From NCBI RefSeq assembly GCF_011742875.1, contig NZ_JAAQTL010000001.1:2914001-2978000 (forward strand): a stretch of 64,000 nt of DNA. Direction: 5' to 3'. The notes below the pieces were generated by a model. It was not told where the DNA came from, did no database searches, and worked only from the letters and a program-made list of their open reading frames with translations. The stretch's first letter is position 1; each line of letters starts with the position of its first letter. This document shows, one piece after another, positions 17,723 through 26,693 of this stretch. A program made the translations under genes and the position numbers. Origin of the DNA: Luteibacter yeojuensis. GTDB lineage: Bacteria > Pseudomonadota > Gammaproteobacteria > Xanthomonadales > Rhodanobacteraceae.

Positions 17723-19179
17723 GCCCGCACGTGCCAGCCCATGCCCGCGGCCGTGCACTTCCGGCGACGATCCTGGCCATCGCTGTCGCCGTGCTCGGCG
17801 GTTGCGTGCTCGGGCCGGACTATCGGAAGCCGGACGTGGCGGCACCGGCGGCATGGCGCGACGCGCCGGCCGCGACGTCCACCGTCCCCGATGCCTGGTG
17901 GACGCTCTTCGGCGACGAGGATCTGGGCCGCCATGTCGAGGCTACGCTCGCCGCCAACCAGGATCTGGCCGCCGCGCTGGCCCGCTACGACCGCAGCCGC
18001 GCACTGCTCGGCGTCGCCCGCGCGGACGAATTCCCGGATGTGTCGCTGGACCCGGCCTATGCGCGCGCCCGCACGTCCGGCAACGTGTCGAACCGCCTGC
18101 CCGAACTGGAAACGACGCTCTGGCGCGTCCCCCTCGACGTCGCGTACGAGGTGGACCTGTGGGGCCGCGTGCGGCGCAGCGTGGAAGCCGCCGGCGCGGA
18201 CGTGGAAGGCAACGCCGACACCGTCGCCGCGCTGCGGCTCAGCCTCGCGGCCGCCGCCGCGTCCACGTATCTCTCCCTACGCAGCGCCGACCGCGACATC
18301 GACGTGCTGGTCCGCACGGTGAGCCTGCGCGAGGACGCGCTGGATCTGGCGGACCGCCGGGCCCACGCCGGCGTGGTCGGCGACCTCGACGTGCTCCGCG
18401 CCCGCGCCGATCTCGCCCAGACCCGGGCCGACCTTGCGGATGCGCGCCGTCGCCGGGACAACCTCGAACACGCGCTGGCCGTGCTGGAGGCACGCAACGC
18501 ACCGGACTTCACGGTGGCCGCGCGCGCATGGACCCCGGTGGTTCCCGATATTCCCGCAGGCCTTCCGTCCTCGCTGCTCGAGCGGCGCCCCGACGTGGCA
18601 GCGGACGAACGTGCCCTCGCCGCCGCCAGCGCGCGGATCGGCGTGGCGCGGGCCGCCTTCTTTCCGCAGGTCCGCCTCACCGCTTCGGGCGGCGTGGCGA
18701 GCAACGGACTCGGCGACCTCCTGGCAGGCGACAGCAAGGCATGGTCGATCGGGCCGGCCGTTCGCCTGCCGATCTTCGAAGGCGGCCGCAACCGCGCCAA
18801 CCAGCAGGCGGCCGAAGCGAACTATCGCGGTGCGCTGGCGAACTGGCGCCAGGGCGGCATCGTCGCCTTTCGCGAAGTGCAGGACGCCCTCACGGAAACG
18901 CGCTGGCTGCGCGAGCGCGGCGAGGCTCTCGCCGCGACGGTGGACGCGGCGACCGCGGCGGCGAAAGTCTCGCGTTCGCGCTACGACCGCGGCCTCGCCG
19001 GCTACTTCGAAGTGGTCGACTCCGAGCGCCAGGCGCTGGCCAGCCGGCGCGCGGCGATCCAGAACGAGCAGCAGCGGCTGCTTGCCGCGGTGGCGCTGAT
19101 CAAGGCGCTCGGCGGTGGCTGGAGCGAGGGCGAAGCGGTGCCCCGGCAGCCGCTCGCCGCCGCCGGGAAAACGCGATGA
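17719..19179 (+). CDS. NodT/OprM-type outer-membrane efflux lipoprotein
   Basis: A 486-residue outer-membrane channel with a lipobox (VAVLGGC) followed by VLGPDYRKPDVAAP, the usual start of NodT-family proteins. It has two copies of the OEP helical repeat. ASTYLSLRSADRDIDVL and LLERRPDVAADERALAAASARIGVARAAFFP are family signatures, and VRLPIFEGGRNRANQQAAEA marks the second half. It supplies the exit duct for the EmrAB-type pump. It overlaps both neighbours by 4 bp. Confidence 0.93.
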   Translation: MSPHVPAHARGRALPATILAIAVAVLGGCVLGPDYRKPDVAAPAAWRDAPAATSTVPDAWWTLFGDEDLGRHVEATLAANQDLAAALARYDRSRALLGVARADEFPDVSLDPAYARARTSGNVSNRLPELETTLWRVPLDVAYEVDLWGRVRRSVEAAGADVEGNADTVAALRLSLAAAAASTYLSLRSADRDIDVLVRTVSLREDALDLADRRAHAGVVGDLDVLRARADLAQTRADLADARRRRDNLEHALAVLEARNAPDFTVAARAWTPVVPDIPAGLPSSLLERRPDVAADERALAAASARIGVARAAFFPQVRLTASGGVASNGLGDLLAGDSKAWSIGPAVRLPIFEGGRNRANQQAAEANYRGALANWRQGGIVAFREVQDALTETRWLRERGEALAATVDAATAAAKVSRSRYDRGLAGYFEVVDSERQALASRRAAIQNEQQRLLAAVALIKALGGGWSEGEAVPRQPLAAAGKTR

Positions 19180-20831
19180 GCGCGACGCCCGGGACGGTGG
19201 CCGCCACGCCCTCGCCGCCCGCCGACCTCCCGTGGCTCGGCATTTTCGCCGTGCTGATGGGCGCTATCGCCACCACGCTCACGTCGCGCCTGACCTCGAT
19301 CGGCCTCGCCGACGTGCGCGGTGCGATTGGCGCGGGCTTCGATGAAGGTGCCTGGATACCCACGGCGTTTTCCGCGGCGCAGATGATGATCGGACCGCTC
19401 GCGATCTTCCTCGGCCGCGTCTACACGCCGCGCCGCGTGCTTTTGGCCGGCAGCGTCGTCTACGGCCTGGCCGAATTCCTCCTGCCCCTCGCCCCCAACC
19501 TGCCCACGCTGCTGTTCCTGCAGGTCGTCGCCGGGCTGGGCTCGGGCACCTTCATCCCGCTCACTGCCTCGTTCATCCTGACCTCGCTTCCGCGCCACCT
19601 GTGGCCCTGGGGACTGGCGGCATACGCCATGAACATCATCCTCGGGCTCAACCTCGCCTCGTCGCTGGAAGGCTGGTACGTGGAGCACGCCACCTGGCAC
19701 TGGATCTTCTGGCAGAACACCCTCGTGGCCGGGCCGCTCTTCCTCCTGTACTGGTTCGGCCTACGCCGCCTGCCTGTCGACCGCGACTACCTGCGCCACG
19801 GCGATTTTCGCGGCATGCTGCTCGCCGCCTCGGGATTCACCCTCGTCTTCATCGCGCTCGACCAGGGCGACCGGCTCGACTGGCTCTCCTCGTCGCTCGT
19901 GGTCGCGCTCTTCGCGCTCGGCTTCGTGGCGCTGGGCCTGTTCCTGCTGCACGAATCGATGCTGGACACGCCCAGCATCGATTTCGGCCTGCTGGTACGC
20001 CGCAACGTGGTCGTGCTCATCGTCCTCGTGCTGATCACGCGCTTCCTCGTCACCGCGAGCAACACGCTGGTGACCAACTACCTTATCCAGGTGCGCGGCC
20101 TGCGCCCGCTGGAGGTGGGCAATGCCGTGCTGTGGGTCGCCCTGCCGCAGCTGGTGATCGCTCCGGCGGTCGCCTGGATGCTCGGACGCCTGGAACCGCG
20201 TTTCGCCATCGGCACGGGACTCGCCATCGCCGCGTCGGGATTCCTGCTCGCGACCGGCATCACCTCGCAATGGGTGGAAGGCAATTTCAGCATCGCCCTG
20301 CTATTGCAGGCGATGGGCGAAACGCTGGAACTCACCGCGCTGATCTATTTCTTCGGCCATCACCTCGGGCCGGCGGATGGCATCACCTTCGGCGCCATCA
20401 TCCAGACCGCGCGGTTGTTCGGCGGCCAGCTCGGCACGTCGCTCATCGTCGTGTTCACGCGCAAGGCGGAGCAACTGCATTCCAACCTCATCGGCCAGCA
20501 CATTTCCATCGGCGAGCCGGATACGACCGCACGCATCGCGGCCTACGCCCGTGCCATCGGCTCATTGTCGCAAGGCGCGGGCCATGCGGAAGCACGTGGC
20601 ACGGGCCTGCTGGCCGCCGCGGTCCGCGCGCAGTCGTACACGTTATCGGCGCTCGACGGCTTCCTGCTGGCGTCCAGCGTCGCCGTGCTCGGCGTCGGCC
20701 TGGTACTTGTCCTGCGCGAGCCGCCGGTGATCGCGAATCCGCCGGCGGTACCGCCCTGCATCCGGCCCCAGCCCCGCGTACGACGCCAGCGACACCGTGT
20801 CGCAGGAGCTTCACGCGAACCCGTGCGATGA
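19176..20831 (+). CDS. DHA2-family MFS exporter (EmrB-like)
   Basis: A 551-residue inner-membrane proton-driven exporter with about 14 hydrophobic segments, as in the DHA2 family. The conserved early region FDEGAWIPTAFSAAQMMIGP and the loop GRVYTPRRVLLAG are EmrB-like. ATWHWIFWQNTLVAGPLFLLYWFG matches the W-x-W-I-F family motif. The C-terminus has an unusual basic tail (about 25 residues, Pro/Arg-rich). Substrates of this class are hydrophobic drugs or fatty acids; the specific one is unknown. The stop overlaps the DUF2946 start. Confidence 0.92.
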   Translation: MSATPGTVAATPSPPADLPWLGIFAVLMGAIATTLTSRLTSIGLADVRGAIGAGFDEGAWIPTAFSAAQMMIGPLAIFLGRVYTPRRVLLAGSVVYGLAEFLLPLAPNLPTLLFLQVVAGLGSGTFIPLTASFILTSLPRHLWPWGLAAYAMNIILGLNLASSLEGWYVEHATWHWIFWQNTLVAGPLFLLYWFGLRRLPVDRDYLRHGDFRGMLLAASGFTLVFIALDQGDRLDWLSSSLVVALFALGFVALGLFLLHESMLDTPSIDFGLLVRRNVVVLIVLVLITRFLVTASNTLVTNYLIQVRGLRPLEVGNAVLWVALPQLVIAPAVAWMLGRLEPRFAIGTGLAIAASGFLLATGITSQWVEGNFSIALLLQAMGETLELTALIYFFGHHLGPADGITFGAIIQTARLFGGQLGTSLIVVFTRKAEQLHSNLIGQHISIGEPDTTARIAAYARAIGSLSQGAGHAEARGTGLLAAAVRAQSYTLSALDGFLLASSVAVLGVGLVLVLREPPVIANPPAVPPCIRPQPRVRRQRHRVAGASREPVR

Positions 20832-21259
20832 TCCCTGGACTCACCTCCAGGGTTGCCAGAAGGACGGTTCCGGTGCGTCGAAGCCCGGCGGGAAAGCGAT
20901 GGTTGGGATGGATGGCGCTCGTTGCCGTCTGGCTCACCGTGCTTGCCCCGACGGTATCGCGTTCGCTCGCCGCCTTCGGACCGACGCCCATGCCCACGGG
21001 CATGTCGATGCCCATGCACCATCACGCGATGGCGGACATGCCGGCCCGGCACGACTCGCACGGGGCGGCGGATTGCGGCGATGCGTGCGGGTACTGCACG
21101 CTGTTCACGCAGCTGCCTGGCATGGCGGGCAGCTTCTTCGTCGGCCAGGCACTCGCGCCCGCGAGCCATGCTCCGGCCGCCGCGCCGACATGCCGGGCCG
21201 GGCCGGCCACCTGCCTCGTCTACGCACCCGCCCGAGGTCCACCGTCCGCGCAAGCCTGA
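20828..21259 (+). CDS. DUF2946 family small envelope protein
   Basis: A 143-residue protein with a basic N-terminus, one hydrophobic segment (GWMALVAVWLTVLAP) and a His/Met/Cys-rich stretch (MSMPMHHHAMADM, then CGDACGYCTLF). DUF2946 proteins are often encoded beside copper-linked TonB receptors, so metal (perhaps copper) binding in the periplasm is an inference from composition and context. It overlaps the MFS gene by 4 bp (ATGA) and precedes the TonB receptor by 44 bp. Confidence 0.78.
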   Translation: MIPGLTSRVARRTVPVRRSPAGKRWLGWMALVAVWLTVLAPTVSRSLAAFGPTPMPTGMSMPMHHHAMADMPARHDSHGAADCGDACGYCTLFTQLPGMAGSFFVGQALAPASHAPAAAPTCRAGPATCLVYAPARGPPSAQA

Positions 21260-21303
21260 TCACCTTCCGATCGCCACTCGCGCCAACGACAACGGACTCC
21301 TTC

Positions 21304-23601
21304 ATGTTCCTGCCTACCTTCCATGGGCGCGCGCTCGCGCGCGCCATCGCCTGTGCCGTCGGCAGCGCCTCGATGGCAGCGCATGCGGCCGACGCACCCG
21401 ACGACCCGCAACGCGCCACGACGTTGCACGAGGTGCGCGTCTCCGCGGCGAGGACCGCCACCAGCGTCGATCCCGATATGCCGGCGGTCGTCGAAACCGT
21501 CAGCGCGGCGCGACTCGACCGGCTCAACATCGTCGATACGGCGGACGCGCTGAAATACCTGCCCGCCTTCGGCATACGCAAACGCTTCGCCGGCGACGAG
21601 AATGCGACCTTCTCGGTGCGCGGTACCAGCAACCAGCAGAGCGCGCGCGGCCTCGTCTACCTCGACGGCCTGTTGCTTTCGAACCTGCTGGGCAACAACT
21701 GGGCGAATCCGCCGCGCTGGTCGATGGCCTTTCCGCGGAACCTCGCCCGCGTGGAAGTGATCTACGGCGCCTATTCCGCGCTCTATCCCGGCAACGCCAT
21801 CGGCGCCACGGTGCTCATGACCACGCGCATGCCGGAGACGCTGGAAGTCACGGGCGAGGCGCAGGTGTTCACCCAGCATGTGGACACCCATGGCGTGGAT
21901 CGCGACTTCGGCGGCAGCCGGCAGGCCGCGACGATCGGCGATCGCTCCGGGCGCTTCGCCTTCCTCGTCGGCATATCGCACCTGCAATCGAACGGCCAGC
22001 CGCTGGTCTACGCCACGCAGAACCTGTCGACGCACCCGGCCACGTCGAATCCCGTCACCGGTGCCGTGGCCGATACCGGCGCCAACGGACGGCCGCGCGA
22101 GATCGTCGGCATCAACAGCGAGGGCCAGGAGGCGACGCGCCAGGACGAAGCGCATGTCCGCCTTACCTACGACGTCACCCGCGACCTGACGGGGGCGCTC
22201 ACCGCGGGGTACTGGAAACAGGATCTCTCGCATCGTACGGACACCTTCCTGCGCGATGCGCAGGGGCGCCCGGTATGGTCCGGGCCGGTCGCGATCGACG
22301 GCCGCCAGTACACCTTGCCCGCGAACTACTTCGCACCGGGTACGCGACAGAGCCGCAACTATCTTTACGGGCTTTCGCTCGGCACGCACCGGGAGACCGG
22401 CTGGAACGTGGAAGGCGAGGTCTCCTACTTCGACATGGATCGTAACCGCGACCGCGTGGCGTCCGCCGTGACCTATGATGGCGCGGGCCTCCTCACCGCC
22501 GGGGACGGCAGCCGATGGCGCACGCTGGACGTCCGTGCGAGCCACACACCCGACAGCCTCGCGCCGGGCACCCACACGGTGAGCTTTGGCTACCATGTCG
22601 ACGGCTATCGCCTGGACAACGCCACGCATGCGCTCGACGCATGGCGTAACGGGAGGGGCGGCCCCCTCGTCGCGGCCAATGGCGGAAGCACGCAGACGCA
22701 GGCCGTCTACCTGCAGGACGCATGGCAACTCGCGGAGCGGTGGCGCCTGACCCTCGGCGCCCGCTACGAACAGTGGCGCGCCTTCGGCGGCTTCCGTTCG
22801 ACGGCGACGGCCGGCGTCGGCTACACCGAGCGCAAGGAATCGCACACCTCGCCGAAAGTCTCGCTGGCGTGGAGCGCGAGCGACTCGGTGCTGTTGCGCC
22901 TGTCCGGCGCGCGTGCGTACCGCTTCCCCACGGTGAACGAACTCTTCCAGGGCACGTTCGACGGCATCTCGCTGGTGAACAACGATCCGTCGCTGAAACC
23001 CGAGAACGATCTCTCCCGCGAACTGTCGGCGGAGTGGTACCGCGAGAACGGCGTGGCGCGCTTCACCGTGTATCGCAGCGATACGCGGAACACGCTGTTC
23101 AGCCAGACCGACACGACGGTGTTCCCGAACATCACCAGCGTGCAGAACGTGGGGCTGGTACGCACGCGCGGCGCCGAGGCGAGCTACGATGCGCACGATG
23201 CGCTCCGGCAAGGCCTCGACCTCACGGCGAACGTGGCCTACACACAGGCCACGACGGTACGCAACCCGCGCAATCCGGCTTCCGAAGGCAAACAGTTCTA
23301 CCGCATCCCGCGCTGGAGGGCGAACCTGGTCGCCACATGGCGAGCCACGGAGCGTCTCGCGCTGACCCTGGCCGGACGTTACTCGGGCCGCCAGTACAAC
23401 ACGCTCGACCACAGCGACGTGCATCCGGATACGTTCGGTGGCGCCAGCGATTTCCTTACCTTCGATGCCAAGGTGTCGTGGAAGGCCAGCGACCGGATCG
23501 ACCTGGGCGTAGGCGTGGACAACCTCACCGACCGTCGCTACTACGTGTACTACCCCTACCCGTCGCGCACCTGGCTCGCGGAGGCCCGATTCCATCTCTG
23601 A
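21304..23601 (+). CDS. TonB-dependent outer-membrane receptor
   Basis: A 765-residue active-transport barrel. A signal peptide ends near AAHAADA, a TonB-box-like stretch LHEVRVSAAR follows, then a plug domain (about 55-170, with NATFSVRGTSNQQSARGLVYLDG) and a 22-strand-type barrel ending in FHL. TVNELFQGTFDGISLVNNDPSLKPE is a common barrel motif. The ligand is not readable; the DUF2946 neighbour suggests a metal or metal chelate. It converges with lanKC, with a strong hairpin between them. Confidence 0.92.
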   Translation: MFLPTFHGRALARAIACAVGSASMAAHAADAPDDPQRATTLHEVRVSAARTATSVDPDMPAVVETVSAARLDRLNIVDTADALKYLPAFGIRKRFAGDENATFSVRGTSNQQSARGLVYLDGLLLSNLLGNNWANPPRWSMAFPRNLARVEVIYGAYSALYPGNAIGATVLMTTRMPETLEVTGEAQVFTQHVDTHGVDRDFGGSRQAATIGDRSGRFAFLVGISHLQSNGQPLVYATQNLSTHPATSNPVTGAVADTGANGRPREIVGINSEGQEATRQDEAHVRLTYDVTRDLTGALTAGYWKQDLSHRTDTFLRDAQGRPVWSGPVAIDGRQYTLPANYFAPGTRQSRNYLYGLSLGTHRETGWNVEGEVSYFDMDRNRDRVASAVTYDGAGLLTAGDGSRWRTLDVRASHTPDSLAPGTHTVSFGYHVDGYRLDNATHALDAWRNGRGGPLVAANGGSTQTQAVYLQDAWQLAERWRLTLGARYEQWRAFGGFRSTATAGVGYTERKESHTSPKVSLAWSASDSVLLRLSGARAYRFPTVNELFQGTFDGISLVNNDPSLKPENDLSRELSAEWYRENGVARFTVYRSDTRNTLFSQTDTTVFPNITSVQNVGLVRTRGAEASYDAHDALRQGLDLTANVAYTQATTVRNPRNPASEGKQFYRIPRWRANLVATWRATERLALTLAGRYSGRQYNTLDHSDVHPDTFGGASDFLTFDAKVSWKASDRIDLGVGVDNLTDRRYYVYYPYPSRTWLAEARFHL

Positions 23602-23613
23602 CCGTGGATATAA

Positions 23614-23646
23614 GGCTTCCGCCGGCCTCGAACGCCGGCGAAAGCC
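23614..23646. terminator. Bidirectional hairpin between TonB receptor and lanKC
   Basis: Inverted repeat of 12-13 bp with one mismatch: GGCTTCCGCCGGC, a 7-base loop, GCCGGCGAAAGCC. It lies exactly between two convergent stop codons (23601 and 23661). There is no clear U-tract, so it may be an intrinsic terminator of weak type or an RNA-stabilising hairpin. Confidence 0.6.
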
Positions 23647-23660
23647 GATCCGCGACGTCG

Positions 23661-26327
23661 CTAGGGAACGCCGTCGCAGAACTTCAGCGAAGCGAGCGAC
23701 AGGTGGTCGTCGAGCATGAAGGATGCCGGCCCGCCGCGATGGAGACGATCGAAGAAGGCTCCCACCCCCGCGTTTCCGGTCGCGAAATCGCAACTGATGC
23801 GGAGCAGTTCCGCCCCCGGGACGGCGAAGCCTTCGTCGCGCGATACGAGGAAGGGCTCGATACCGCCGGCGATGCGTTTCGCCGCTGCGAGATAGCCGGC
23901 CGCGCTGTCGGGAAACGTCTCGGCAAGATCGAGCAAGGTCTCGCCGATGCCGGCCAGGCCGTCGAACAGGCCCGGACAGATGGCGTGCCGTCGCATCAGG
24001 TCGGCTTCGGCACCGCGAACGATGTGGCGATAGCGCGCGTCGGCCGTGCAGGCATGGAAACGCGCCGCCACGGCGACGATGCCCGCCGTGCCGTGGCGCA
24101 GGTACGGAAACAGCGTGGCGCCACCGGTTTTCTTCGGCCATGCCGCGTCGCCATCGGGGTTGGCGCCTCGTTGCGCGAGGTCGTACGCCAGCGCGGCGTC
24201 GGCGGAACGCAGGAAGCGCTCGTCGCCCGTGGCTACATGCAGGTGCAGCAGGAAGAGCGCGATGCCTGCGCCGCCATGGGCGAGGCCGACGGGCTGCGAG
24301 CCCGCACGCGGCCAGCGCAGCATGCCCTCGGTGGCGACGGCGTCGCGCAGCAGGATCTCCCCGGCTTCCGCGGCGGCGGTGAGGAAGCAGGATTCCGCCG
24401 TTTCGCGCCAGGCCTTGATCCGGGCAAAGCCCCATCCCGCCATGCCGTCGTGGAGGCCTGCGCGTTCGCGGATCGCCTCGTCCGGCGAATGGTCGCGCAG
24501 CAGGGAGGCCGCGAGCTCCCGTTCGCCCGCGTCGAACAGCACCCAGGCGATGCCGGCGTCGCCATGCATCAGGCTCGTACCCCGATCCTGGCGGCGCCGC
24601 GCACCGTCGACGACATAATCCAGCAATCCTTGCGGCGGCGTCCTGCCTCCACGCAGGTAGGCGTGCAGCACGCCCGACGCACCGTGCGCCACGCCCCAGG
24701 GATGGCTCTGGAATACCTCCGGACCCGCGGGTACGTACCGGTCGGCGCGGGCCTTTATCGCCATGCCGGAGATATAGGCGAACAAGGCATCGGCCCGATC
24801 CGTCACGGGCTCCTCTCCTGTCGCCGGCGCCGGCGAAGGCGCCGCCTCGAGCGCCCTGCGAAGCGTCGCCATGGCGGCGACGGGCGTGGGACGTTTCGTC
24901 GCGTCGCCATGGAGCAGCTCGCCGACGATGTCGGCCAGGGCGCCCGGGTAACCGACGTCCTCGCTCATGCGATGTACGAAGCGCGAAGCGGCCTGCCGGT
25001 CGAGGGGCAGCATGGCATTCATCGGCATGATGGCCGCGAGCAGGTTCGCTCCGAAGGCGTAGGCGTCCTCGGCCCGCGCCGCATCCGGATGGTCGCGCAA
25101 CGGTCGCGGCGAGGCGAAACCCGGCGTCCGCAAGTCCACCGGCAGATCGAGGCCTTCCTCGATCGCCGTCTCCAGGTCGATCAGGCGTACCTCGCCGCCG
25201 GGCGTCACGATGCAGTTATGGAACGACAGGTCGCCCATCGACACGCCGATATCGTGGACGAGTTCCAGGGCTTCCGCGAAACGCGTGAACACCTCGGCGA
25301 CCTCCCGCAGGTAGCGCTGCGCGTCGTCGCGGGTGGCGCGGGTCTTCAGCCAGGGGTAACGCCGCGCAAGCCAGCAGCGGAGCGTATCGCCGTCGATGAA
25401 TTCCTCGACGAGGTAGCTGTGCTCCCACTCCCTGAAGTGCGCGATCGGCATGGGTGCCACACGGAGCGGCGCCAGCCGGCGCAGGAGGCGGAATTCCTTG
25501 CGCAACGCGGCCGTGGCGGTGTCGCCGCCGCCGATGAACGGGCGCGCTTCCTTGATGATGACCTGGCGGCCCTCATCGAGGTCTTCGCCGACGTAGATGC
25601 CTCCGGCGGAAGAGAACGACAAGGCTTTTCGTATGCGGAACCGCCCCGCGCCCAGGTGCGCGGCGGCACCGCCCGTCTCGTCGCTTTCCCCCGGGAACGG
25701 ATCGCGCAGCCAGGGAGGAAGGTGGAAGCACGGCTTGCGCTCGTCGACCTCCCATTGCCCGTCCGGCGCGCGCAGCAGGTATTCGCGACGCCCGTCCGCG
25801 GCGATGCGATATTCGCCCGCGATGCCGCCATAGCGGTAATAGAGCACCCGCGAATCGCGGTAGCGCCGGTCGCTGAGAATGTAGGGTCCCACGTAGCCCG
25901 ACAATGCGACATGGAGATCGTCGATGATGCGACGGAAATCGTCGACGCCACGCGGATACACGGTGATGAACTTTCCGGACCCTCCGCGTGGCCAGCGCTT
26001 ACCGTTGATGGCCGCCAGCGTCCTTGCGTCGGCGGCGAACTTGAACGCGGTGCCCGAGGCGACGAGGGCCGCGGCGGCGATGGAAAGGACGATGCGTGCC
26101 GTGGACGCCACGCTGGATACGTGGATCTTCCACCCTTGCGCCGGCAGTTCGACACCGGGTGGCGAACAGTGCATCCATATGCCCGAGCGGCGCAGCTGCC
26201 ATTTCTCGGGAACGATGCGCCGGACCGGCTGGACGAAGTCGGCGGTGTCTATCTCGCGCCGCCCGTACGGTTCGAAGAATTCCTTGTCGACGGCGGTGTA
26301 CTGCAACAACTCCGTGTGTCGCTCCAT
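23661..26327 (-). CDS. Class III lanthipeptide synthetase (LanKC)
   Basis: An 888-residue trifunctional enzyme that would phosphorylate Ser/Thr of a precursor peptide, eliminate phosphate, and cyclise onto Cys. The N-terminal lyase region (about 1-200) has QGWKIHVSS and GKFITVYPRGVDDF, typical of LanKC. The kinase (about 235-500) has Lys259 (IIKEARPF), catalytic-loop D366 and N371 (GDLSFHN), and metal-binding D384 (IDLE). The cyclase (about 540-888) has GLHDGMAGWG, LAHGGAGIALF, LRHGTAGIV and CPGLFDGLAGIG. The Cys-His zinc ligands of LanC (CHG) are not kept, as in class III and unlike class IV. Length is usual. The start at 26327 is 80 bp after lanA on the same strand. Class III enzymes are best known from actinobacteria. 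Confidence 0.93.
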   Translation of the reverse strand: MERHTELLQYTAVDKEFFEPYGRREIDTADFVQPVRRIVPEKWQLRRSGIWMHCSPPGVELPAQGWKIHVSSVASTARIVLSIAAAALVASGTAFKFAADARTLAAINGKRWPRGGSGKFITVYPRGVDDFRRIIDDLHVALSGYVGPYILSDRRYRDSRVLYYRYGGIAGEYRIAADGRREYLLRAPDGQWEVDERKPCFHLPPWLRDPFPGESDETGGAAAHLGAGRFRIRKALSFSSAGGIYVGEDLDEGRQVIIKEARPFIGGGDTATAALRKEFRLLRRLAPLRVAPMPIAHFREWEHSYLVEEFIDGDTLRCWLARRYPWLKTRATRDDAQRYLREVAEVFTRFAEALELVHDIGVSMGDLSFHNCIVTPGGEVRLIDLETAIEEGLDLPVDLRTPGFASPRPLRDHPDAARAEDAYAFGANLLAAIMPMNAMLPLDRQAASRFVHRMSEDVGYPGALADIVGELLHGDATKRPTPVAAMATLRRALEAAPSPAPATGEEPVTDRADALFAYISGMAIKARADRYVPAGPEVFQSHPWGVAHGASGVLHAYLRGGRTPPQGLLDYVVDGARRRQDRGTSLMHGDAGIAWVLFDAGERELAASLLRDHSPDEAIRERAGLHDGMAGWGFARIKAWRETAESCFLTAAAEAGEILLRDAVATEGMLRWPRAGSQPVGLAHGGAGIALFLLHLHVATGDERFLRSADAALAYDLAQRGANPDGDAAWPKKTGGATLFPYLRHGTAGIVAVAARFHACTADARYRHIVRGAEADLMRRHAICPGLFDGLAGIGETLLDLAETFPDSAAGYLAAAKRIAGGIEPFLVSRDEGFAVPGAELLRISCDFATGNAGVGAFFDRLHRGGPASFMLDDHLSLASLKFCDGVP

Positions 26328-26367
26328 GCCAACCCAACCCCCAGCAAATCGCCCGTACACTGGGCAC

Positions 26368-26386
26368 GGGGCGTCGCAGGCGCCCC
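26368..26386 (-). terminator. Hairpin in the lanA-lanKC gap (candidate attenuator)
   Basis: GGGGCG, 7-base loop, CGCCCC, with no U-tract after it. It sits between the precursor stop (26408) and the synthetase start (26327). Such hairpins often keep precursor mRNA more abundant than synthetase mRNA in lanthipeptide operons. Confidence 0.5.
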
Positions 26387-26407
26387 ATGCCTCCCCCGGT
26401 ACCGTCG

Positions 26408-26545
26408 TTACGACAACTCGTCGAAGCCGTCGCCGTTGGCGGTCGAGCAGGCGCGATTGCTGCACGTGCTGTAGTTCGTCTCGTTCGTCTCGTTCGCTGT
26501 CGCCAGGTCGAGATGCATGAGTTGCAGTTCGAGAATCCGGTTCAT
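26408..26545 (-). CDS. Lanthipeptide precursor peptide (LanA), 45 residues
   Basis: A short gene upstream of lanKC on the same strand. The product is 45 residues. Residues 4-8 are ILELQ, the conserved leader box recognised by class III kinases (labyrinthopeptin leaders carry the same ILELQ). The leader continues LMHLDLATANE, and the core from about residue 20 holds T20, T23, S26, T27, C28, S29, C33, S34 and T35. T20-x2-T23-x4-C28 and S26-x2-S29-x3-C33 both match the labionin pattern S/T-x2-S/T-x(2-5)-C. The tail after C33 is Gly/Asp/Glu-rich (ANGDGFDELS). A GGGGA ribosome site lies 7 nt before the ATG. The product is predicted to be a labionin- or lanthionine-bridged peptide; the leader cleavage site is unknown. 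Confidence 0.88.
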   Translation of the reverse strand: MNRILELQLMHLDLATANETNETNYSTCSNRACSTANGDGFDELS

Positions 26546-26585
26546 ACGATTTTCCCCGATGCGTTCGCGCCATGTGCGCAGCGCG

Positions 26586-26615
26586 AATCTAGGTTCTCGT
26601 CGTGCGCGGCCTCAA
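26586..26615 (-). promoter_or_regulatory. Candidate sigma-70-type promoter of lanA
   Basis: TTGAGG (26615-26610), 18-base spacer, TAGATT (26591-26586), giving a 5' leader of roughly 35 nt before the lanA start. The match is moderate (-10 is 4/6). No convincing -24/-12 sigma-54 element is seen in the same interval. Confidence 0.45.
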
Positions 26616-26628
26616 GGCGGAACCCGCC

Positions 26629-26644
26629 GTTCCGGCACCGGAAC
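26629..26644. promoter_or_regulatory. Palindrome GTTCCGG-CA-CCGGAAC upstream of lanA
   Basis: Perfect 7-bp inverted repeat centred about 25 bp upstream of the candidate -35 element, the usual place for an activator. The half-site TTCCGG recurs as an inverted repeat in front of the exporter operon (32725-32742). Confidence 0.5.
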
Positions 26645-26693
26645 ATCAAGGAAACGTGATTTTTTATCGCAAACGATCGAAAACGGTCGCGCG

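Noticed and set aside
26546..26692. Sigma-54 promoter for lanA
   Set aside because: The only GG-N10-GC match (CGGTGCCGGAACGGC) is far from consensus and lies within the palindrome; the regulator also lacks GAFTGA.
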